From Hyphomicrobiales bacterium (GTDB lineage Bacteria > Pseudomonadota > Alphaproteobacteria > Rhizobiales > Beijerinckiaceae): a DNA stretch of 64,000 bases. Within the stretch, counting starts at the first letter, position 1. Each line of letters opens with the position of its first letter. The translations under genes and the position numbers were made by a program. The stretch is from assembly GCA_900470095.1 (NCBI GenBank), contig UBZM01000025.1, positions 124,001 through 188,000 on the forward strand, read 5' to 3'. This document shows positions 1-8,018 of the stretch, one piece after another. The notes below the pieces were generated by a model that saw only the letters and a program-made list of their open reading frames with translations, was not told where the DNA came from and did not search any database.

Positions 1-840
1 GCCCTGCGGGGTGATCTCAAGTGTGCCCTTGCCGCTGATGGCGATCGTGTAGCTGCCGTCGAGCCGCCGTGTCAGGGCGCAATCGGGGGTATAGAGCGCA
101 TTGAGCAATTTGGGCGCGACTTCCGTCCGCAAAATGGTCGAGCGGATGCTCGCCTGCGGAAACCGAATGCCATGGCGCCGGCAGAAGGCTGACGCCCAGG
201 CCCCGCCGGAAAGGATCACCGAGCGCGTTCGGATCAACCCCTTCTCGGTGATCACGCCGGAGACCGCGCCATTCGTGATGTCGAGGCCGCGCGCAGCACA
301 ATCCTGGTGGATGCTCGCACCATGCGAACGGGCGCCTTCTGCGAGGACAGGTGCGGCGCGTGCGGGCTCGGCCTTGCCGTCGCTGACCGAATGGACCCCG
401 CCGCGCCAGGAGTGGCCGCCCGTCATGGCTGCCGCCTCGCTACCGGAGAGCATGCGCGTATCGATGCCGAACTGCCGCGCCGTTTCCCGCCATTTTTCCC
501 ATTGCGCGATCTGGCCGGTATCATTGCTGGCATAGACGAGTCCGCTGCGCCTGAAGCCGATATCGCCGCCGATTTCGCGGCTGAAGCTGTCCCAGAGATC
601 CATGGCGCGCATGGCGAGGGGCAGTTCGCGGGCGTCGCGGTTCTGCTGGCGGCACCAGCCCCAGTTCCGGCTCGACTGTTCGCCGCCGACGACACCCTTC
701 TCGACGAGCGCGACGGCGTGCCCACGCTTCGCGAGGTAATAGGCTGCCGCACTGCCGACGATTCCGGCGCCGATCACCACGACATCGGCTTCGGCGGGCA
801 GGCGCGCATTGCTGGCGATGCGTTCAAGCGTCGGTGACAT
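1..840 (-). CDS. FAD-dependent oxidoreductase (DAO family), 3' end cut by window edge
   Basis: The reverse strand is open from an ATG at 840 down to base 1, giving 280 residues with no stop, so the C-terminus lies beyond the window. Residues 20-29 form the Rossmann dinucleotide motif VVIGAGIVGS, with a conserved glutamate about 20 residues later (E47) for the FAD ribose. The GEQSSRNWGWCRQQNRD stretch (residues 53-69) is shared almost unchanged with the next gene (995-2323), so the two are tandem paralogues of the D-amino-acid oxidase/glycine oxidase superfamily. The family oxidises amines, amino acids or opines. The substrate here cannot be read from sequence. The gene follows its paralogue by 154 bp on the same strand and lies beside an oligopeptide-type importer, which suggests oxidation of an imported amino compound. 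Confidence 0.88.
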   Translation of the reverse strand, partial: MSPTLERIASNARLPAEADVVVIGAGIVGSAAAYYLAKRGHAVALVEKGVVGGEQSSRNWGWCRQQNRDARELPLAMRAMDLWDSFSREIGGDIGFRRSGLVYASNDTGQIAQWEKWRETARQFGIDTRMLSGSEAAAMTGGHSWRGGVHSVSDGKAEPARAAPVLAEGARSHGASIHQDCAARGLDITNGAVSGVITEKGLIRTRSVILSGGAWASAFCRRHGIRFPQASIRSTILRTEVAPKLLNALYTPDCALTRRLDGSYTIAISGKGTLEITPQG

Positions 841-994
841 AAACGGGGAGCTCCGGCGGTTTCGTCAGGAGGTTAGCGACCGCGCTGCCGGCAGCATTGG
901 ATCATCTTTGCATCGGTGCCGGACGCGATGCCGCAGCGCGGTCTCGATGCCGGTGGTCGGCGGTTCCTCGGGCGAGATCCAAATCCAAGCCGCG

Positions 995-2323
995 TCACAT
1001 CATGCCGGGCTCGCCGAGATCGGTCCCGTCGATCATGCGGCTGTAGCGATAGGGCCGTGGATCGACGATCGGGGTGTCGTTGGCGACGATGTCGGCGGCA
1101 AGGCGCCCTGCGGCCGGGCCGATGCCGAAGCCATGACCGCTATAGCCCGTCGAGATATAGAAGCCGGGCAGGGCCGCGACGCCGGAAATGACCGGAATCC
1201 AGTCCGGGGTGAAATCGACCAGCCCGCCATATTTGTGCGCGATCTTCACATTGGCGAGCTGCGGATAGAGTTGTCCAAGCCTTGTCAGGGCAAAGCTGAT
1301 CAGCTCCTCCTGTGCCGGCGGATCGAAGGTGCGGATCCGCTCGAAGGGCGAGATGCTGTCATTGCTCCAGCGGGAGATCGCCTCTGGTCCGGCGAAGAAG
1401 GACCGGCCGGCCCGGATGGTCAGGCCCCAGCGCCGCTTCTTGAAGGTCCGCCAGAACTGCTGTGCGTAGAGCATGCCCTGCGGGGTGAGTTCGAGCAGGC
1501 CGCGCCCGCTGATGCCGACCGTGTAGCCCCCGTCGAGCCGACGGCGGAAAGTGAGGTCGGGCATCGATAGCCCGCCCTCGATCACCTGCGGTGCTGCCTC
1601 TGTGAAAAAGGAGGTCGAGCGCACACCGGCCTGCGGCAGCTTGATGCCGTGGTGGCGGCAGAACATCGAGCTCCAGGCCCCGCCGGCGCAGAGCACCGCG
1701 CTGGTCCGGATCGTGCCTCGTTCGGTGACGACGGCCGAAACCCTGCCACCGTGGGTCTCCAGTCCCCGCGCAGCGCAGTTCTGATGAATGGTCGCGCCCC
1801 GCTTGCGCGCCCCTTCGGCGATGGCGGGAGTCGCCAGCGCGGGCTCGGCCCGCCCGTCGGTCGGCGAATGCACGCCGCCGATCCAGTTCTCCGTGCTGCC
1901 CGGCGACATGGCCTTGGCCTCGGCAGCCGTCAGCATCCGGCTGTGCATCTGATGCTCGCGGGCGCGGTCGGCCCAGTTCGACCACAGATCGAGATCGGAT
2001 TGTTTGGTCGTGACATAGAGCAGCCCGGTGCGGCGGAAGCCCGTCTCGGCGCCGAGTTCCTCGTTCAAACCGCTCCACATCTCAACGGCGCGCTGGGCCA
2101 GGGGCAATTCGCGCAGGTCGCGATTCTGCTGACGGCACCAGCCCCAGTTCCGGCTGGATTGCTCGCCGGCGAGGTGCCCCTTTTCGAGCAACGCGACGGA
2201 ATGTCCCTTCTTTGCCAGCTCATAGGCCGCGCTGGTGCCGGCGATACCGCCGCCAATAACCACCACATCGGCGGATTTCGGCAGTGTCTCGTCGCTGTGG
2301 ACGCGCGTGACCGGAGGAGACAT
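995..2323 (-). CDS. FAD-dependent oxidoreductase (DAO family)
   Basis: A 442-residue protein of normal length for single-subunit DAO-type flavoenzymes. The N-terminal Rossmann motif VVIGGGIAGT lies at residues 21-30. The C-terminal segment with the GGLVDFTPDWIPVIS and GYSGHGFGIGPAAGRL signatures closes the FAD site, as in other family members. There is no signal peptide, so it is probably cytoplasmic. It is closely similar to the partial gene at 1-840 and divergent from the binding protein at 2662. Known relatives include glycine oxidase, opine oxidase subunits and other amine oxidases. Calling it simply an amine or amino-acid-like oxidase is as far as the sequence supports. Confidence 0.92.
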   Translation of the reverse strand: MSPPVTRVHSDETLPKSADVVVIGGGIAGTSAAYELAKKGHSVALLEKGHLAGEQSSRNWGWCRQQNRDLRELPLAQRAVEMWSGLNEELGAETGFRRTGLLYVTTKQSDLDLWSNWADRAREHQMHSRMLTAAEAKAMSPGSTENWIGGVHSPTDGRAEPALATPAIAEGARKRGATIHQNCAARGLETHGGRVSAVVTERGTIRTSAVLCAGGAWSSMFCRHHGIKLPQAGVRSTSFFTEAAPQVIEGGLSMPDLTFRRRLDGGYTVGISGRGLLELTPQGMLYAQQFWRTFKKRRWGLTIRAGRSFFAGPEAISRWSNDSISPFERIRTFDPPAQEELISFALTRLGQLYPQLANVKIAHKYGGLVDFTPDWIPVISGVAALPGFYISTGYSGHGFGIGPAAGRLAADIVANDTPIVDPRPYRYSRMIDGTDLGEPGMM

Positions 2324-2661
2324 AGGCGGGCTTTCCTTGCGATGCGGGACAGCGCCGCGCGGCCGACGACCAATCCCTCCGCACGGCTGATCCGATTTGG
2401 TCGACTCGATAAGACCCGATCCGGTGCAGAACCCTATGCCAAAGACAGCGGTTGAATCAGCAGATTATGCCCAGCCGGCCATCGTGATCGGCATCCGAAG
2501 TGGGTGGTCGCGCGCCTAACCTAGCTGCGCGGTTGAAGGATCGGCCGCGCCCGCGAACGACCCGCCGGATGAACCGGGAGACGTGGATGCGCGATTGATT
2601 CCGCCTGAATTGCCCGGGGCGCCCGGGACTTCCGCAAGACAAGCAAAAGAGGGGTTACCGG
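2324..2661. other. Divergent intergenic region (338 bp)
   Basis: This lies between the minus-strand oxidoreductase pair and the plus-strand importer, so both promoters should be here. A short inverted repeat, CCCGGG-GCG-CCCGGG (2613-2627), sits about 35 bases before the importer start. A purine-rich ribosome site (AAAGAGGGG) precedes the ATG at 2662. I see no convincing -35/-10 pair and no coding sequence. Confidence 0.5.
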
Positions 2662-4350
2662 ATGACAAAGCATTCCGACGGAACGACCGGTTCGGTCTTC
2701 GCGATGCCGGCATTGCATCGCCGGCACCTTCTCGCGCTCGGAGCGGGCGGCTTTCTCGCGGCTTCGGGATTTGGCGCCAGCGCCCAGACAAAGCCTGCTC
2801 CGCCACCGCCCGCCAAACCAACCGGCCAGGTTGTCGTGGGGTTGTCGCAGGAGCCGACCGCATTCAACCCGCTGATGCCCGGCATCGAGGTCGACGAGAC
2901 CGTCTGGATGCAGGTCTTCAACACGATGTGGCTCGCCGACCCCCAGGGCAACCTGACGCCCGACCTCGCAACGGAGGTGCCGAGCGAGGCCAATGGCGGC
3001 ATCTCGGAAGGTGGCCTGGCCTGGAAGGTCAAACTGCGCGAGGGCATTACCTGGCATGACGGGGCGCCCTTCACCGCCGAGGATGTGAAATACACACTCG
3101 AGCTGATCAATGCGCCGGGCTTCAAGAGCCGCACCCGCGTCGGCCATGCGCTGGTCAAGGATATCGTGGTCAAGGGACCGCATGAGATCTCCTGGCGCAT
3201 GGAGAAGGCCTACGCGCCCTATCTGGCGCTGCTCTCCAACACCTTCATCGTGCCCAAGCATCTGCTCGAAAAGGCCAGCGACCCGAATACCGCGCCCTTC
3301 AACGGCGCGCCGGTCGGCACCGGGCCCTTCAAATGGGGGCAGCGCACGCCGGGCGATAACATCACGCTCGTGGCCAACGAGCGCTATCACGGCAAGGGCC
3401 CCTATCTGGAGAAGGCCGTCCTCAAATATGTGCCGGACCAGACGGCACTCTATGCGCAATTCCGTACGGGGCAGGTCGATCTCATCATCGGCACCGGCAT
3501 CCCGGCGAATTTCTATGCCGAGGCGGTGAAGCTGCCGGGCCGCAAGATCGTGAAGATCCCGAATGCTTCGCTCGAAATCCTGATGCCCAACTTGGAGCAT
3601 CCGGCCTTGTCCGAAAAGGCGGTGCGCCAGGCGCTCTACGCCTCGATCAACAAACAGGCGATCATCGACGTCATCTTCTACGGCCTGCACAAGCCGACGG
3701 AGTCCTTCGCGCCTCAGGAATCCTGGGCCTACAATCCCAATCTGCCGCAGCAGAGTTACGACCTCGCCAAGGCCAACGAGCTGCTCGACGACGCTGGCTG
3801 GAAACGCAGCGGCAGCGGCGTTCGCATAAAGAACGGCGTGCCGCTCGAATTCGCGGTCTCGACGACGACCGGCGCCTCGCTGCGCGAGCAGTGCCAGCAA
3901 CTGATGATGCAGGACTGGCAGCAGGTCGGCGTCTCCATGAAGATCAACAACATGCCGGCTGCGGTGATCTGGGGCGAGTTCTATACGCGCTCGAAGTTCC
4001 AGTCGCTGCTGGTCGGCACCGCCTTCCGCACCGTGATCGATCCCGATCCGGCCTCGCGCTTCGCCTCCGATGCGATTCCCGCCAAGAACGGCAGCGGCGC
4101 CAACCAGATGCAGTGGCAGAATGCCGAAGTCGACAAGCTGCTGAAGGAGGGGCAGGAAACCTTCGATCAAGCCAAGCGCAAGGCGATCTACTGGAAATTG
4201 CAGGAGATCGTCCGCGAAGAACTGCCGATCCTGCCAATCTACCAATATGTTCCGGTCGAGGGCTACAAGGAGGGTCTCATCGGCTACGAGCCCAACATCA
4301 ATGCCCGCCAGAATACCTGGAACATGGGCAGCTGGTACTGGGCGCGCTGA
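2662..4350 (+). CDS. ABC transporter substrate-binding protein, SBP_bac_5 (peptide/opine/nickel) family
   Basis: A 562-residue periplasmic binding protein. The N-terminus has a twin-arginine-like export signal (HRRHLLALGAGG, about residues 19-30) followed by a hydrophobic stretch ending near ASA at about 40-43. The mature part has the family hallmarks: WKVKLREGITWHDGAPFTAEDV, then GTGPFKW and the LLDDAGWK region. Family members bind oligopeptides, opines, glycosides or metal chelates. The start at 2662 is supported by AAAGAGGGG upstream; an internal ATG at 2704 would still keep the export signal. Two permease genes follow, 33 bp away, making an import operon. Confidence 0.93.
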   Translation: MTKHSDGTTGSVFAMPALHRRHLLALGAGGFLAASGFGASAQTKPAPPPPAKPTGQVVVGLSQEPTAFNPLMPGIEVDETVWMQVFNTMWLADPQGNLTPDLATEVPSEANGGISEGGLAWKVKLREGITWHDGAPFTAEDVKYTLELINAPGFKSRTRVGHALVKDIVVKGPHEISWRMEKAYAPYLALLSNTFIVPKHLLEKASDPNTAPFNGAPVGTGPFKWGQRTPGDNITLVANERYHGKGPYLEKAVLKYVPDQTALYAQFRTGQVDLIIGTGIPANFYAEAVKLPGRKIVKIPNASLEILMPNLEHPALSEKAVRQALYASINKQAIIDVIFYGLHKPTESFAPQESWAYNPNLPQQSYDLAKANELLDDAGWKRSGSGVRIKNGVPLEFAVSTTTGASLREQCQQLMMQDWQQVGVSMKINNMPAAVIWGEFYTRSKFQSLLVGTAFRTVIDPDPASRFASDAIPAKNGSGANQMQWQNAEVDKLLKEGQETFDQAKRKAIYWKLQEIVREELPILPIYQYVPVEGYKEGLIGYEPNINARQNTWNMGSWYWAR

Positions 4351-4383
4351 GATCATGAGCGGACCCGCCCGGAACACCGCGCC

Positions 4384-5337
4384 ATGAGCACCTTTCTCGT
4401 GCGACGGCTGCTGCAGGCGCTCGTGCTGCTGCTCATCGTCTCGATGATCGGCTTTGCGATCCTGCACCTGGCTCCGGGCGGCCCGCTCTCGCAGTTCGCC
4501 GCTGGCGGCGACATGACCCAGGCCGATCTCGATCGCATCGCCGAGCAGCTGGGCCTCAACCGCCCGCTGCCGGTGCAATATGCGGAATGGCTCTGGCGGA
4601 TGCTGCGCGGCGACTGGGGCCTATCCTATCGCGACCATCAGCCGGTGCTGCACATCATCGCCTCCCATATTGGGGCGACGATGGAATTGATGCTGAGCTC
4701 GACCCTGCTCGCCATGCTGCTCGGCGCCTGGGTCGGTATCCTTGGCGCGATCCGACGCTACTCGTTGTTCGATGCACTCGCGACGATCGGCGCGATGATT
4801 GCGCTCTCGATCCCGACCTTCTGGTTCGGCCTCGTTATCATCTACGTCTTCTCGGTCGGGCTTGGCTGGCTGCCTGCCGGCAACCGCTACACCATCGGCG
4901 ATGGTTCGGCGCTCAACCGGATCCATCATCTGATCGGGCCATGCATCGTGCTCGCGCTGGTCTCGACGGCGGTCTGGAGCCGCTACATGCGCTCCTCGAT
5001 GCTTGAGGTCGTCAATCAGGACTATATCCGCACCGCCCGGGCCAAGGGCGTGCCGGAGCGCCAGGTCCTGCTGCGGCACGCCTTTCGCAATGCCCTGCTG
5101 CCAATGATCACGATCACCGGCCTGCATGTGCCGACATTGCTTTCGGGCGCACTGGTGACCGAGACCGTCTTCACCTGGCCGGGCATGGGGCGGCTCTTCC
5201 TCGACTCGATCAGCTACCGCGATTATCCGACCGTGATGGGCATCCTGATGTTCACCGCCGTCCTGGTGTTGCTCGGCAGTCTGATCGCCGATCTGCTCTA
5301 TGGTCTCGCCGATCCACGGATTGCGAGGAATGGCTGA
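4384..5337 (+). CDS. ABC transporter permease, DppB/OppB type
   Basis: A 317-residue inner-membrane protein with an N-terminal transmembrane helix (FLVRRLLQALVLLLIVSMIG), a periplasmic segment and a five-helix permease core. The cytoplasmic EAA coupling loop is visible at YIRTARAKGVPERQVLLRHAFRNALLP, with the downstream TLLSGALVTETVFTWPGMGRL motif typical of DppB. It forms a heterodimer with the next gene, whose start overlaps its stop by one base. It belongs to the 2662 binding protein's importer. No ATP-binding subunit is encoded next to it. Confidence 0.94.
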   Translation: MSTFLVRRLLQALVLLLIVSMIGFAILHLAPGGPLSQFAAGGDMTQADLDRIAEQLGLNRPLPVQYAEWLWRMLRGDWGLSYRDHQPVLHIIASHIGATMELMLSSTLLAMLLGAWVGILGAIRRYSLFDALATIGAMIALSIPTFWFGLVIIYVFSVGLGWLPAGNRYTIGDGSALNRIHHLIGPCIVLALVSTAVWSRYMRSSMLEVVNQDYIRTARAKGVPERQVLLRHAFRNALLPMITITGLHVPTLLSGALVTETVFTWPGMGRLFLDSISYRDYPTVMGILMFTAVLVLLGSLIADLLYGLADPRIARNG

Positions 5338-6233
5338 TGAGCGCTGATCTCACCGGCGTCACCGAAGTCCGGATCGCAGCTTCGCCGTTCCTCTGGAACA
5401 GCCCCGGCTTTCGCCGTTTCCGCCGGCACCGGCTGGCGGTATTCGGAGCGGTGGCAATCGTGGCGATGACGCTCGCCTGCATCGTCGGGCCGATGCTACT
5501 TCCCTATAGCGACACGTTCATCGACATCCGGCAGCGCTTCGCGCCGCCCTTCTCGGACCCGCATGTGCTCGGCACCGACCCGCTCGGGCGCGATATCCTG
5601 GCGCGGCTGCTGATGGCCGGGCGGATCTCGCTCGCCGTCGGATTTTCCGCCATGCTGATCAGCATGGCGATCGGCATCTGCATCGGCATGATCGCCGGCT
5701 TCTACGAAGGTGCGGTCGGAGCTGTCCTGATGCGTTTCGTCGACGCGATGCTCTGCTTCCCCTCGATTTTCCTGCTGCTGGCGATTTCGGCGCTGATCTC
5801 GCCGTCGGTGCCTTCGATCGTCATGCTGATCGCGATGACCTCGTGGATGGAGGTGGCGCGGGTCGTCGAGGCTCAGATAAAATCGCTCCGGACGCGGGAT
5901 TATGTGGTTGCAGCTGTTGCAATGGGCGCCAGCAACCGTCGCATCATGTTTCGTCAGCTACTGCCGAACGCGATCGCGTCGATCGTCGTCGCCGCGACGC
6001 TGAACGTCGCCCATGCGATCCTGGCCGAGAGCTATATCAGCTTCCTCGGCTACGGCATCCAGCCGCCGACCCCGAGCTGGGGCAACATGCTCGAGAACGC
6101 CCAGAGCTATCTCACCAGCGCACCCTGGCTTGCGATCCTGCCCGGCGCCGCGATCACGCTCGCCGTCTCGAGCTTCAACTTCGTTGGTGACGGCTTGCGC
6201 GACGCACTCGATCCCAGAATGGATCTGCCGTGA
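5337..6233 (+). CDS. ABC transporter permease, DppC/OppC type
   Basis: A 298-residue inner-membrane permease. It has a cytoplasmic N-terminal segment with the usual RRFRRHRLAVFGAV entry into helix 1, the LGTDPLGRDILARLLMAGRISLAVG motif of DppC proteins, and an EAA loop at YVVAAVAMGASNRRIMFRQLLPNAI. The end (FNFVGDGLRDALDPRM) is also typical of the family. The ATG overlaps the DppB stop (TGATGA), implying translational coupling. The operon appears to end here: the next 256 bp (6234-6489) contain nothing I can call, and no ATPase gene follows. Confidence 0.94.
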   Translation: MSADLTGVTEVRIAASPFLWNSPGFRRFRRHRLAVFGAVAIVAMTLACIVGPMLLPYSDTFIDIRQRFAPPFSDPHVLGTDPLGRDILARLLMAGRISLAVGFSAMLISMAIGICIGMIAGFYEGAVGAVLMRFVDAMLCFPSIFLLLAISALISPSVPSIVMLIAMTSWMEVARVVEAQIKSLRTRDYVVAAVAMGASNRRIMFRQLLPNAIASIVVAATLNVAHAILAESYISFLGYGIQPPTPSWGNMLENAQSYLTSAPWLAILPGAAITLAVSSFNFVGDGLRDALDPRMDLP

Positions 6234-6489
6234 CCTCGCATGCTGCCCTGCGCGAAAGGGGAGAGGCATCGCTGCGGGCTGCACAGAGTGGGACGGCAGC
6301 ACGCGCCTCTCAGTTGGGTTGTACCCATGCCGAAAGGCGTCCCCCGCATGCCTCTGTGCTGAGATGACGCGCGGAATTTGCTTGCCTGATGCCCTGGAAG
6401 AGCGCTCACTGGATCGCCGCTTCCGTTCAATCTGAACCGAGGGCGGGCCGCGGTGCCAGGTTGGTGCCGGTCAAGGCTGGAATATCGTC

Positions 6490-6798
6490 GTGCAAAGCGA
6501 ACGCCAGGTCACCTGGCTTCAGGGCAAGGGCCAGATCATCTGGCGCGACGGCACGCGCCAGCCTGTATCTTACAGTTTCGAAACATCCCGGAACGCAAAC
6601 GGCGGATGCCGCGGGCATTTCGACCTTGATCTACGTCAGGTCGCACCCTTGCTGCTCTCCTATGAGATCAGGTTGATCTGCGAGGACGGGCATGTCGTGA
6701 ACCTTGCGATCACCGATCATTGCAGCGATGGGGCTACCTTCGTTGGCAGCCTCCTCGATGAGCGCTGCGAGAGCGAGGAGTTGCTCCATGACCAGTGA
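6490..6798 (+). CDS. Small hypothetical protein (102 aa)
   Basis: I do not recognise this family. The predicted protein starts at a GTG, is soluble, and has mixed alpha/beta composition without a signal peptide or membrane helix. It contains an aromatic-rich beta-like segment (QIIWRDGTRQPVSYSFET) and two cysteines near residues 38 and 64. It overlaps the next small ORF by 11 bases, which supports both as a translationally coupled pair. A weak purine stretch (AAGGCTGGA) lies 8-17 bases upstream. No antisense gene competes for this segment. Likely real, function unknown. Confidence 0.6.
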   Translation: MQSERQVTWLQGKGQIIWRDGTRQPVSYSFETSRNANGGCRGHFDLDLRQVAPLLLSYEIRLICEDGHVVNLAITDHCSDGATFVGSLLDERCESEELLHDQ

Positions 6799-7009
6799 TC
6801 ATAGGGAAGGCGATGTGATCAGCCTGAGTTTCGGCTTCCGCGACAGATCCGGCCTCGGAAATTACCAGATCATCCGGGTGCTGCCGGCGGGCGAAAACGG
6901 ACAACGTCAATACCGGGTGCGGGGCTCCGACGGCCGCGAGCGGGCGATCGAAGAGCATCAGATCCGAGCCGGCGTCACGCAGAAGAGCCGGTTCGGCAAT
7001 CTGAAATGA
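6788..7009 (+). CDS. Small hypothetical protein (73 aa)
   Basis: A 73-residue, highly charged soluble protein starting at the ATG inside the end of the preceding ORF. An earlier in-frame start at 6704 would give a longer product with an implausible N-terminus. The sequence reads like a small beta-rich domain (YQIIRVLPAGENGQRQYRVRG) followed by a basic tail. It is not recognised. Overlap with the 6490 gene suggests they are made together. A short weak inverted repeat (CTTCCG/CGGAAG, 7066-7086) lies downstream, before the convergent aroM gene. Confidence 0.6.
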   Translation: MTSDHREGDVISLSFGFRDRSGLGNYQIIRVLPAGENGQRQYRVRGSDGRERAIEEHQIRAGVTQKSRFGNLK

Positions 7010-7189
7010 TCGAACGAGCCACAGCCGGCGGGAAGAGCGGCTGAAGGCGGGGCTCCAGACGCTGCCTTCCGCTTGCGGCACGGAAGTATCGAGCCCTGCA
7101 CATGGCTGGCGTGACCGGTGCCTGCGCTTTCCTGGCGGGCCATTGCGTGGCGATCTGCCCGAAATTGGGTCTGAGCGAGACGGTCGTGC

Positions 7190-7864
7190 TCAGACAATCT
7201 CGGAAACCAGCTTGCCGATCAGGCTGTTGGAGAGGATCACGGGCAGCTTCGCCGCTTCCGCGGCCTCGCGGCGATGAGCCTCGACGAAGCCCATGCAGTC
7301 CATCAGCAGAACCGTGGCACCGCGCCTGGCGAGGTCGCTGGCCGCCTCGACCAGGTTGGGACGAGGCCCGCCATAAGGCGAGGCCGCAGTATAGAGCGGT
7401 TTGCGATCAAGCCCGGCCCATTTCCCGGCCTCGGTTGCGATCTGTTCGGCGAGCGGCACGATGATGCCGAGTTGCGCGCCCTGGGTGAGGGCGGCGACCG
7501 TTGGCGGCAGGATGCGGTCAGGTTCGATCAGCTGCGCCCTGTCCGCCGCCAAGGTCTCGAAATGGCCGGTGCAGAGCATCAGGATCGTGCTGCAGCCCTC
7601 GGCTTCCAGCATGGCGATCTTGGCCTGCGCCGCAGCTTCGGTGCGGCTCCTGTCGATGATGATTGAGCTGCCGTCGAGCAGCTTGGTGATCAGCACGGCA
7701 GCTCCGGCGCGAGGGCCGAAGTCGCGTTCGATCTCGACCCGGCTCAGCCCGTCCAGCACGCCCGCATGGCGGCGCGGCAGCTCGGAGCCGATCACAGCGT
7801 CGAGAATGGGCGTGATATCGGAGCGCGGGGCCTGGCCGATGGTCAGGGTTCCGAGTTTGCGCAT
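7190..7864 (-). CDS. aroM: AroM family protein
   Basis: A 224-residue protein matching AroM over its whole length: the start RKLGTLTIGQAPRSD, the internal ILMLCTGHF, the EPDRILPPTV segment, LGIIVPLAEQ, and the end MDCMGFVEAH...LPVILSNSLIGKL. AroM was named from the E. coli aroLM locus, but its biochemical role is not established. The fold resembles Asp/Glu racemases. I chose the ATG at 7864; an upstream in-frame ATG at 7927 adds 21 residues without homology. It is the last gene of the IclR-HyuAB-OPT operon, suggesting a role in metabolising the same imported compound rather than in aromatic amino acid synthesis. Confidence 0.9.
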   Translation of the reverse strand: MRKLGTLTIGQAPRSDITPILDAVIGSELPRRHAGVLDGLSRVEIERDFGPRAGAAVLITKLLDGSSIIIDRSRTEAAAQAKIAMLEAEGCSTILMLCTGHFETLAADRAQLIEPDRILPPTVAALTQGAQLGIIVPLAEQIATEAGKWAGLDRKPLYTAASPYGGPRPNLVEAASDLARRGATVLLMDCMGFVEAHRREAAEAAKLPVILSNSLIGKLVSEIV

Positions 7865-7972
7865 GCGCGACCGTCCTCTGTCGAATGGGGATGCCCGTGC
7901 CGTTTCCGGCACGGGGGCCGAGATCACCGATCGGATCTCGTTTCCGGTCCGATGATCCAGCCTTCTGTGTTC

Positions 7973-8017
7973 GCATCGGCTTCCCCGAAAGCCGCAAAAC
8001 GCTTTTGGGGCCGATGC
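7973..8017 (-). repeat. Long imperfect hairpin between OPT and aroM genes
   Basis: Outer arms GCATCGGC (7973-7980) and GCCGATGC (8010-8017) enclose pairing CCCC/GGGG and AAGC/GCTT segments. The result is a long hairpin starting at the base after the OPT stop codon. No T-run follows in the direction of transcription, so it looks like an intercistronic stabilising or attenuating structure rather than a strong terminator. A second hairpin with 9-bp arms (CCCGTGCCG/CGGCACGGG, 7894-7915) lies between it and aroM. Confidence 0.55.
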
Positions 8018-8018
8018 T

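Noticed and set aside
2613..2627. CCCGGG-GCG-CCCGGG inverted repeat before the first importer operon
   Set aside because: Short, made only of G and C in a GC-rich genome, and not paired with any promoter element, so chance is a sufficient explanation.
2521..4578. A 685-residue open frame on the minus strand opposite the binding protein and DppB gene
   Set aside because: It is antisense to clear ABC transporter genes, has low-complexity His/Arg/Asp-rich composition and no family motif. High GC content keeps such frames open.
7066..7086. Possible terminator (CTTCCG/CGGAAG) between the small ORFs and aroM
   Set aside because: Only a 6-bp stem with a 9-base loop and no T-run; too weak to call as a terminator.
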